15,562 bases of DNA from Bacillota bacterium (GTDB lineage: Bacteria > Bacillota > Clostridia > Lachnospirales > Lachnospiraceae): contig JAGFXQ010000041.1 in the NCBI GenBank assembly GCA_017861355.1, forward strand, positions 1-15,562, in the 5' to 3' direction. The notes under the pieces are model-generated. The model searched no databases, was not told where the DNA came from, and saw only the letters and a list, made by a program, of their open reading frames with translations. A program made the translations under genes and the position numbers. Positions 1 to 5,972 of the stretch are shown piece after piece (position 1 is the stretch's first letter; each line of letters begins with the position of its first letter).

Positions 1-285
1 TGGCATATTACCTTACCCGGAATTCGTTCCACCATCGTGGTTCTTCTTATTATGAATCTGGGGCGAATCCTTGGAAGTGAGTTTGACCGGCCTTATTCTT
101 TTTCGAATAGTCTTGTAATGAGTGTTGCCGACGTATTAAGCACCTATGTATATCGGGTCGGTATCCGAGGTTTCCAATTCTCGCTGACGGCTGCAGTGGG
201 TCTGTTCCAATCTGTAATTTGTGTCATATTCCTGTTTACCGCGAACGCCATAGCTAAGAAATTCGGCGAACGCGGAGTATGGTAA
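1..285 (+). CDS. ABC sugar transporter permease, LplB-like, C-terminal part (5' end outside window)
   Basis: The reading frame is open from the first base and ends with TAA at 283-285, giving the last 94 residues of an inner-membrane permease. It opens with WHITLPGIRSTIVVLL, the segment just after the cytoplasmic EAA loop that docks on the ATPase in binding-protein-dependent importers. A membrane segment and the terminal FTANAIAKKFGERGVW follow, and this ending is typical of LplB/YtcP-partner permeases of Firmicutes. The next permease starts 13 bases downstream and a binding lipoprotein follows, so this is the first of two permeases of a type I importer for a complex carbohydrate. No ATPase gene is seen here; in this family a shared MsmK-type ATPase is often encoded elsewhere. 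The substrate cannot be read from the sequence. Confidence 0.9.
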   Translation, partial: WHITLPGIRSTIVVLLIMNLGRILGSEFDRPYSFSNSLVMSVADVLSTYVYRVGIRGFQFSLTAAVGLFQSVICVIFLFTANAIAKKFGERGVW

Positions 286-298
286 GGAGGCTGCAGCG

Positions 299-1171
299 AT
301 GATGGTAAAATCAACCAGACGAAAAATAGAAGACTTGATTATTGCATTGATTTGTTTTATTTTTATACTTTTATGCTTATTACCGGTAGCCAATATTCTT
401 GCCCGTTCCCTCAGTTCGACACAGGCACTGATTAATAATCGCGTATCCTTGGTCCCGGTGGATTTCACCCTGGAATCCTATAACTTTGTATTGAAAGATG
501 CTGCCTTTGTCCGCTCCTTATGGTGGACGGCTTTATTAACACTCATATGTACGATTGTTTCATTGACCATGACGATATTTTGTTCTTACCCATTGATCTT
601 TGATACTTTGAAAGGAAGACGCTTCCTCAATGGTATGATGCTTTTAACAATGTATTTTAGTGCGGGAACGATCCCGAATTACTTGTTAATGAAAGATTTG
701 GATCTGATCAATAAGCCATTGGTATTAATTATTCCAAATTGCTTGTCCATCTTCAATATGATTATATTACGAAGCTTTCTCTACGGCATTCCGGATAGTC
801 TTCGTGAATCAGCACAATTAGACGGCGCAGGTCCGGTTGCAATTCTCAGGAAGATATACCTGCCTTTGTCAAAGCCGGTATTAGCAACGTTAGCTTTGTT
901 TTACGCAGTAGGCCGCTGGAATGGTTTTTCCGATGCACTTATGTATGTTCCGGATGCCAAATATGCTCCGATTCAGTTAAAACTCTATCAGGTTATTAAT
1001 AATTTATCTGCAATCGAGACGGCGCAGCAGGAGGGGTTCTCTGCTCCGATGGCCAGTGAAGGCTTGAAAGCAGCATCGGTAATGTTTGCTACAATACCGA
1101 TTGTCATTATTTATCCGTTCCTTCAAAAACACTTTATTCAGGGTGTTACATTGGGAGCAATAAAAGAGTAG
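299..1171 (+). CDS. ABC sugar transporter permease, LplC/YtcP-like
   Basis: This is a complete 290-residue integral membrane protein with about six hydrophobic segments. The first lies near residues 12-35, after a basic N-terminus. The EAA-loop signature is clear around residue 175 (ESAQLDGAGPVAILRKIYLP), and the C-terminus ends PFLQKHFIQGVTLGAIKE, the usual ending of the CUT1/LplC permease family. AAGGAGG at 284-290 sits eight bases before ATG 299; a second ATG at 302 would also fit. The short gap from the upstream permease and the downstream binding lipoprotein show a three-gene operon for import of an oligosaccharide or similar compound. Length is normal and no key part is missing. Confidence 0.93.
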   Translation: MMVKSTRRKIEDLIIALICFIFILLCLLPVANILARSLSSTQALINNRVSLVPVDFTLESYNFVLKDAAFVRSLWWTALLTLICTIVSLTMTIFCSYPLIFDTLKGRRFLNGMMLLTMYFSAGTIPNYLLMKDLDLINKPLVLIIPNCLSIFNMIILRSFLYGIPDSLRESAQLDGAGPVAILRKIYLPLSKPVLATLALFYAVGRWNGFSDALMYVPDAKYAPIQLKLYQVINNLSAIETAQQEGFSAPMASEGLKAASVMFATIPIVIIYPFLQKHFIQGVTLGAIKE

Positions 1172-1175
1172 ATTT

Positions 1176-1199
1176 CAACGTTTCATGTAGGAGACGTTG
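1176..1199 (+). other. Stem-loop between permease and binding-protein genes
   Basis: CAACGTTTC (1176-1184) and GAGACGTTG (1191-1199) pair as a 9-bp stem with one G-U pair and a six-base loop. It starts five bases after the permease stop codon. No solid T-run follows, only TTATTTATA, so it looks more like an mRNA-stabilising or partly attenuating hairpin than a full terminator. Such structures often help raise the level of a binding protein relative to its permeases, but that role is inferred here. Confidence 0.5.
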
Positions 1200-1232
1200 T
1201 TATTTATAAAAAAATAATAGGAGGATGAAGTA

Positions 1233-2885
1233 ATGAAAAGAAGATGGTTGTCACTTATACTTGCATGTATAATGATTGTCAGCGTTTTAGGGGGATGTAA
1301 GGCTAAAACGGATGAGCCGGTAACAACAACACCCGAGACTACAACAAGTGAACCCACAAAAGCTCCGGAAGCAACTGCTGCACCGGTAGAAGCTGCAAAG
1401 CCGGAATACAGTGAGATTACAGTAGAAGTTTTTGACCGTGGTACGGATGGAGGAAAGACGGACCCGACCAATAATTTTTATACCGATTGGATCAAGGCTA
1501 AGGTGTTGGCTGATGAGAATATCGGTGTGAACTTCGTAGCTGTATCACGTTGGGAAGAGACCGATCAGCTGAATAATCTTATGGCAGCAGGTACCGCTCC
1601 GGACGTATGTCTTACTTACAGCGGTGACCTGATTGCGAACTACCGTGATTTAGGCGGTCTTGCAGACTTAGCTCCTTTTGTTGATACTTTATTACCGGAT
1701 CTGAAAGCATTCCTCGGCCCCGATATAGCATTAGAGGGAAGAGATATGATTATGCGTAATGTAAATACCGAGTCTGGTCAGTTATTCTCGATTCCGGCTC
1801 GTCGTATGAACACTGCAGGTGCGAATACCTTCATTCGTAAGGACTGGTTAGATAAACTTGGCTTACCGTTGCCGACAACGACACAGGAATTCTATGATGC
1901 TCTTGTTGCATTCAAGACACAGGATCCCGGCGGTGTAGGCAAAGAAAAGGTGGTTCCTTTTACTATGACCAGCGATGTTCGTTGGAGAGCAAGCACTCTG
2001 CTTGATTCCTTTATCGATCCCAGTATCAGTAAAAAGGATCGTTGGGTAAACACAGTTATCGATCGTAATTTCCTTCTGCCCGGATACAAAGAAGGCGTTC
2101 GCTACTTAAATAAGATGTACAACGAAGGCTTAGTTGATACTCAGTTCGCTCTTTACAATGACGATACCGATAGCGATAACCTGATTAAGAGTGGTGTGGT
2201 TGGTGCTTTCATTCATAACTGGGATCAGGCTTACCGTGATACCCCCGGATTATTACGTGATCTTAAGGTTAATGTTCCGGATGCAGAGATCGTAACCGTT
2301 GACTGTTTCCAGAATAGTGCAGGTGTAACTGAGAAGTTTACCTACGATGCTGCAGGTGTAAATATGTTTGTCCCCGCTTCCAGCAAGAATATTGAAGGAG
2401 CTCTTCGTTACATTAACTGGTTATCTAAGTTTGAAAATCGTTATTTCCTCCAGACCGGTGAAGCAGGTGTGACTCATGAGATCGTTGATGGTGTTCCGAA
2501 GATGATCGCAGCAACCAATGAGAAGATTATGAACTCAGCTCAGAACATCGACTATACTATCATGATCAATGGTCTTGATGTTGGCGATGAGAGTAAGTTT
2601 GCACAGGCACTTGCACAATCTTACACGGTAGAACCTCAGTTGATTACGGATGCATATGCTAATTCCATGAGAAACGGACGTCCTTCCACAATCGTTCCGG
2701 TAGTTCTCAGTGCTTCCGGTCCGGTTAGCCAGACCTTAACGGATATGGGCAAGACACTCATGGCTGAGGCTGTAACCTGTAAGACAGCTGACTTTGATGC
2801 AACCTGGGATTCCAATATTCAGGAATGGCTTGATGCAGGAGCCCAGGCAGTTATTGATGAGCGTGCAGCAAAATATGTTGAATAA
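1233..2885 (+). CDS. Extracellular solute-binding lipoprotein of a carbohydrate ABC importer (LplA/YtcQ-like)
   Basis: This 550-residue lipoprotein should be anchored on the outer face of the membrane and present its ligand to the two upstream permeases. Residues 1-21 form a signal peptide with the lipobox LGGC, making Cys21 the lipidated residue. Residues 22-60 are a Thr/Pro/Glu/Ala-rich flexible linker. The remainder is a large binding-protein fold of the LplA/YtcQ type, with the characteristic segment ETDQLNNLMAAGTAPDV near residues 109-125. The length of about 550 fits this subfamily, which is longer than MalE-type proteins. ATAGGAGG at about 1217-1224 is well placed for ATG 1233. Frequent GCT, GTT and CGT codons suggest strong expression. 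A stem-loop precedes it and a strong terminator follows. The ligand is unknown. Confidence 0.92.
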   Translation: MKRRWLSLILACIMIVSVLGGCKAKTDEPVTTTPETTTSEPTKAPEATAAPVEAAKPEYSEITVEVFDRGTDGGKTDPTNNFYTDWIKAKVLADENIGVNFVAVSRWEETDQLNNLMAAGTAPDVCLTYSGDLIANYRDLGGLADLAPFVDTLLPDLKAFLGPDIALEGRDMIMRNVNTESGQLFSIPARRMNTAGANTFIRKDWLDKLGLPLPTTTQEFYDALVAFKTQDPGGVGKEKVVPFTMTSDVRWRASTLLDSFIDPSISKKDRWVNTVIDRNFLLPGYKEGVRYLNKMYNEGLVDTQFALYNDDTDSDNLIKSGVVGAFIHNWDQAYRDTPGLLRDLKVNVPDAEIVTVDCFQNSAGVTEKFTYDAAGVNMFVPASSKNIEGALRYINWLSKFENRYFLQTGEAGVTHEIVDGVPKMIAATNEKIMNSAQNIDYTIMINGLDVGDESKFAQALAQSYTVEPQLITDAYANSMRNGRPSTIVPVVLSASGPVSQTLTDMGKTLMAEAVTCKTADFDATWDSNIQEWLDAGAQAVIDERAAKYVE

Positions 2886-2950
2886 TTATCCAATATTTTG
2901 ATAATCTTTGTGAAGCTTTTATTCATGATTTCATGGTAGATTTCCTTAGG

Positions 2951-2986
2951 AAGAGTCCGGGCGGTTTGTTCACCCGGACTCTTTTT
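2951..2986 (+). terminator. Rho-independent terminator of the ABC importer operon
   Basis: AAGAGTCCGGG (2951-2961) pairs exactly with CCCGGACTCTT (2973-2983), a GC-rich 11-bp stem with a short loop, followed by a T-run. It lies 65 bases after the binding-protein stop codon. Confidence 0.92.
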
Positions 2987-2989
2987 ATC

Positions 2990-3032
2990 CATGACAACAG
3001 AGAGTACGCTACACCTACTTTCTGTTGTCATG
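2990..3032. repeat. Long hairpin (17-bp stem), not a terminator
   Basis: CATGACAACAGA (2990-3001) and TCTGTTGTCATG (3021-3032) are perfect inverse complements. The pairing continues inward for five more positions (one G-U), leaving a nine-base loop at 3007-3015. It begins just after the T-run of the upstream terminator and is followed by AATAATAGATG, so it lacks the T-tract of a second terminator in either direction. It ends 32 bases before the -35 element of the aspartate kinase promoter. It may be a protein-binding palindrome or an interspersed repeat; the function is unknown. Confidence 0.7.
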
Positions 3033-3064
3033 AATAATAGATGATTCACCTTATAAATATTCTA

Positions 3065-3093
3065 TTGATAAAATTCAACACTACATATATAAT
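3065..3093 (+). promoter_or_regulatory. Sigma-A-type promoter for the aspartate kinase gene
   Basis: TTGATA (3065-3070) and a perfect TATAAT (3088-3093) are separated by exactly 17 bases. Transcription would start near 3100, giving a leader of about 40 bases before the start codon. That leader is too short to hold a lysine riboswitch. Confidence 0.82.
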
Positions 3094-3141
3094 AGATATA
3101 CTTTAATACATTAATATAAAAAAGAGAGGATAATCTATTCT

Positions 3142-4461
3142 ATGAGTGGTACAAAGGTTGCGAAATTTGGCGGTAGCTCACTTGCTGATGCAAATCAATT
3201 TAAAAAAGTTGCGGAGATTATCCGTGCTGACAAATCAAGACGTTTCGTTGTAGCTTCCGCTCCCGGAAAGCGCTATGATAAGGATGTTAAAATCACGGAC
3301 ATGCTATATAATTGTTACGAAAAGGCTTCTAAGGGTGAGGTTTTTGAAAAGGATTTTATCGCTATAGAAGAGCGATATAACAGTATCATAAGTGACTTGT
3401 CCTTGGACATTTCCTTAGACGAAGAATTCAAATTCATCAAGGCAGCCTTTGCCCATAGTGCAGGCCGAGATTATGCAGCAAGCCGTGGTGAATATCTGAA
3501 CAGTATGATTCTTGCAAAGTATTTAGGATTTCCTTTCTTAGATACCGTTGGATTGCTTTATTTTAATGAAAGCGGAGAGTTCGATCTGGAGAGAACAATC
3601 TCCAAGCTCAGTCCAAAGCTTGCTCAGTTGGAGAATGCAGTTATTCCAGGGTTCTATGGCTCTATGCCGAATGACACAATTAAGACTTTCTCACGTGGCG
3701 GTTCCGATGTTACAGGATCAATCGTAGCGAGAGCTGCGAATGCAGAGATTTATGAGAATTGGACCGATGTAAGCGGATTCTTGATCTGTGACCCACGCAT
3801 TGTGAAAAATCCTAAACCGATTACTACGATTACCTACCGTGAATTACGTGAGTTATCTTATATGGGAGCCACAGTCCTTCACGAGGATGCAATCTTCCCG
3901 GTTCGAACCGTAGGTATTCCGATAAATATTAAGAACACGAATCATCCGGAAGATCCCGGTACAATGATCGTTGCTCAGACCGTAGACAGCAGTCCTTATA
4001 CAGTAACAGGAATTGCCGGCAAGAAAGGCTTTTCCGTTATTTATATCGAGAAGGACATGATGAATTCGGAGGTGGGCTTTGGCCGAAATGTGCTTCGTGC
4101 TCTTGAGAAGAATAACCTTTGTTTTGAGCACATCCCTTCCGGAATTGATACACTGAGTGTAATAGTTAGTACAGAATCCTTCCGTGGCAAGGAAAAGTCA
4201 GTTCTGGATGAGATTACGAACAGAACGCATCCGGATAATATTGATATTGAAGATAACTTGGCATTAGTAGCAGTCGTAGGCCGTGGTATGAGAAAGGCTA
4301 GAGGTACTGCAGCCAAGATATTTACCGCATTGGCACAGGCAAAGATTAATGTTAAGATGATAGATCAGGGCTCTTCGGAGTTGAATATTATCATTGGAGT
4401 TGCAGAAGAGGATTTTGAAGAAGCAACCAGAGCAATCTATAATATCTTCGTTCCGGAATAA
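3142..4461 (+). CDS. lysC: Aspartate kinase (aspartokinase)
   Basis: It phosphorylates L-aspartate with ATP to 4-phospho-aspartate, the first step to lysine, threonine, methionine and diaminopimelate. The 439-residue protein has the N-terminal kinase signature KFGGSS at residues 8-13 and the active-site SRGGSDVTGS near 184-193. Two C-terminal ACT domains follow, the first starting around GIAGKKGFSV and the second around ALVAVVGRGM with IDQGSSELNI. ACT domains normally bind the feedback amino acid; which one cannot be told. GAGAGGA at about 3124-3130 supports ATG 3142. It is monofunctional, with no fused homoserine dehydrogenase. It has its own near-consensus promoter and is followed after 46 bases by a dehydrogenase gene that could be co-transcribed. 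Paralogues are common in Clostridia, so the symbol is at family level. Confidence 0.92.
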   Translation: MSGTKVAKFGGSSLADANQFKKVAEIIRADKSRRFVVASAPGKRYDKDVKITDMLYNCYEKASKGEVFEKDFIAIEERYNSIISDLSLDISLDEEFKFIKAAFAHSAGRDYAASRGEYLNSMILAKYLGFPFLDTVGLLYFNESGEFDLERTISKLSPKLAQLENAVIPGFYGSMPNDTIKTFSRGGSDVTGSIVARAANAEIYENWTDVSGFLICDPRIVKNPKPITTITYRELRELSYMGATVLHEDAIFPVRTVGIPINIKNTNHPEDPGTMIVAQTVDSSPYTVTGIAGKKGFSVIYIEKDMMNSEVGFGRNVLRALEKNNLCFEHIPSGIDTLSVIVSTESFRGKEKSVLDEITNRTHPDNIDIEDNLALVAVVGRGMRKARGTAAKIFTALAQAKINVKMIDQGSSELNIIIGVAEEDFEEATRAIYNIFVPE

Positions 4462-4507
4462 GTGGGATCAATTCAGGTTAAGCTCTGACCATAGGAAAGG
4501 AGTTTAT

Positions 4508-5542
4508 ATGAATAAAATTTGTTTTTTTGATACAAAGCCTTATGATAAATTATTCTTTGAGCAGTTAAAAGAACAATATGAGATAGAAATTGAGTATTTT
4601 GAACCAAAGCTTGGACCGAAAACAGCCTTTATGGCTAAGGGTTATGAGGCGGTGGTGGCATTTGTAAGTGATACACTGGATGAAGAAACCATTCATATTC
4701 TGGAGGAGAATGGAATAAAGCTGATTGCGATGCGCTGTGCCGGCTATAATAATGTGGATTTTAAAGCAGCTTATCAGAAAATTCATGTAGTGCGTGTACC
4801 AGCTTATTCGCCTTATGCGGTTGCGGAACATGCAATGGCACTATTGCTTACACTCAATCGGAAGATTCACAAAGCCTATATCAGAACCAGGGACTTTAAC
4901 TTCAGCCTGAATGGGCTTACCGGATTTGATCTGCATGGGAAGACCATGGGTGTCATCGGGACTGGTAAAATAGGCCGTATCTTCATTGATATCTGTAATG
5001 GTTTTGGGATGAAGGTAATTGCGTATGACCCATTTCCAATGAAGGATTCGAATATTCAATATGTTGATCTGGATCAGCTGTGCAGCGAAGCAGATATTAT
5101 ATCGCTCCATTGTCCGCTGACGAAGGATACCTTTCATATGATTAATAAAGATACGATGAAGAGCATGAAGAAGGGTGTGTTTATTCTAAATACTTCCAGA
5201 GGAGCACTGATCAATTCGGAAGATCTACTCGAGGCTCTGAAGGAGGAGCAGATAGGTGGTGCGTGTCTCGATGTATATGAGGAAGAGACCGAGTTATTCT
5301 ATGAGGATATGTCCTATACCATTATTCACGATGATGTGTTGGCCAGAATAATTTCATTGCCGAATGTGATTGTAACCTCCCATCAGGCCTTTCTTACAAA
5401 GGAAGCTTTGCACAACATTGCTGAGACGACTCTGCAGAACTGTAGGGATTTCTTTGATGATAACCCCTTGCAGAACGAGGTATGCTATCAGTGCAGTAAA
5501 GGGGAAGCATGCCCGAAGGAGAATGGGAAACGCTGCTTTTAA
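4508..5542 (+). CDS. ldhA: D-lactate dehydrogenase / D-2-hydroxyacid dehydrogenase, NAD-dependent
   Basis: This 344-residue cytosolic enzyme should interconvert pyruvate and D-lactate with NAD(H), or act on a related 2-oxo acid. The Rossmann motif GTGKIG is at residues 151-156. The three catalytic positions are visible: Arg231 in NTSRG, Glu within DVYEEE (255-260) and His292 in TSHQAF. HCPLTKDTFHMIN is typical of the D-LDH branch. ATG 4508 is chosen because AAAGGAG lies just before it; an upstream ATG at 4394 in the same frame would overlap the aspartate kinase gene and encode a non-family N-terminus. The C-terminus extends past the usual end as a tail with Cys326, Cys329, Cys335 and Cys343 (CX2CX5CX7C), which could bind metal or act as a redox switch. 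Confidence in the fold is high, in lactate as substrate moderate. Confidence 0.88.
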   Translation: MNKICFFDTKPYDKLFFEQLKEQYEIEIEYFEPKLGPKTAFMAKGYEAVVAFVSDTLDEETIHILEENGIKLIAMRCAGYNNVDFKAAYQKIHVVRVPAYSPYAVAEHAMALLLTLNRKIHKAYIRTRDFNFSLNGLTGFDLHGKTMGVIGTGKIGRIFIDICNGFGMKVIAYDPFPMKDSNIQYVDLDQLCSEADIISLHCPLTKDTFHMINKDTMKSMKKGVFILNTSRGALINSEDLLEALKEEQIGGACLDVYEEETELFYEDMSYTIIHDDVLARIISLPNVIVTSHQAFLTKEALHNIAETTLQNCRDFFDDNPLQNEVCYQCSKGEACPKENGKRCF

Positions 5543-5543
5543 C

Positions 5544-5608
5544 AACAGCCCTTAGAAAGTAAACTTTCACGGTCTGTTTTATAAATATTTCTGTTGGCCT
5601 GAATAGCT
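5544..5608 (+). repeat. Interspersed repeat, copy 1 (hairpin core 5549-5576 plus AT-rich tail)
   Basis: The 28-base core at 5549-5576 is the exact reverse complement of 14699-14726. It holds GAAAGT and ACTTTC around a two-base centre, and outer AACAG/CTGTT also pair, giving an interrupted hairpin that starts one base after the dehydrogenase stop codon. The tail (TAAATATTTCTGTTGG then CCTGAATAG) recurs in the same direction after copy 2. With the TTTTATAAATATTT tract after the stem, this copy may also terminate the preceding gene. Confidence 0.75.
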
Positions 5609-5620
5609 AAAAATAATTTA

Positions 5621-5649
5621 TTGCTTTTTGTGTCGAATCATGTTATTAT
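5621..5649 (+). promoter_or_regulatory. Promoter of the riboswitch / P-type ATPase transcript
   Basis: TTGCTT (5621-5626) and TATTAT (5644-5649) are spaced by 17 bases, and TGT directly before the -10 gives an extended -10 element. The predicted start near 5656 lies about 40 bases upstream of the riboswitch. A small hairpin, GTGAAT/ATTCAC (5674-5690), sits in the leader before the aptamer. Confidence 0.75.
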
Positions 5650-5696
5650 CAATTCACTGTAGAAATCGAAGATGTGAATGTTTTATTCACTTCTTT

Positions 5697-5800
5697 GCAT
5701 ATGAACCATGGGGGAGTAGTTCGCGCGAATTTTGCGTGGCTAAGTCAACAACAAGACGTAACTGTCTGGCTTATCCGGAAAGAACAAGACTCATGTATCT
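5697..5800 (+). ncRNA. yybP-ykoY (Mn2+) riboswitch aptamer
   Basis: The region carries the conserved blocks of the yybP-ykoY family in order. GGGGAGTAG at 5711-5719 is the L1 metal-binding loop. A GUCAACA-like strand follows, then an AGAC/GTCT hairpin (5754-5767), ATCCGGAAAGA for the L3 side, and the closing ACAAGACT. ATATGA (5699-5704) can pair with TCATGT (5791-5796) as P1. This family senses Mn2+ and controls metal exporters, including P-type ATPases, and such an ATPase is the next gene. The 3' strand of P1 overlaps the 5' arm of the following terminator, so metal-bound aptamer should block termination and turn the gene on. Identification is from motif memory without a covariance search. 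Confidence 0.85.
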
Positions 5801-5842
5801 CTTATTCAGCTTGAATAGGATATACATGAGTCTTTTTATTTT
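5786..5842 (+). terminator. Riboswitch expression-platform terminator
   Basis: AAGACTCATGTAT (5786-5798) pairs perfectly with ATACATGAGTCTT (5822-5834). An inner ATTCA/TGAAT helix lies within the loop, and TTTTTATTTTTT follows. Its 5' arm contains the end of the Mn2+ aptamer, so the two structures exclude each other. It lies 130 bases before the ATPase gene, as expected for an attenuator. Confidence 0.88.
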
Positions 5843-5972
5843 TTATAATAGAAAGTTTGCGAAGCATGCTTTCTTTTGTATGATAGGGTAATTTCTGGTT
5901 GTGACTATTCAAAACTGTCCCATTTTTACTGCAGTAATAAATCAAATAATTGATGAAAGGAACCTGTCGTGA

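Noticed and set aside
2886..3141. Lysine riboswitch before the aspartate kinase
   Set aside because: The predicted transcript start leaves only about 40 bases of leader, and no lysine-box motifs are seen; the 2990-3032 hairpin lies upstream of the promoter.
4394..4507. Longer start for the D-lactate dehydrogenase gene at 4394
   Set aside because: It would overlap the aspartate kinase end and adds a stretch unlike the family; ATG 4508 has a good AAAGGAG site and begins the normal fold.
5628..5891. Open frame of 87 codons across the riboswitch region
   Set aside because: It overlaps the promoter, aptamer and terminator, has no ribosome binding site and no protein-like pattern.
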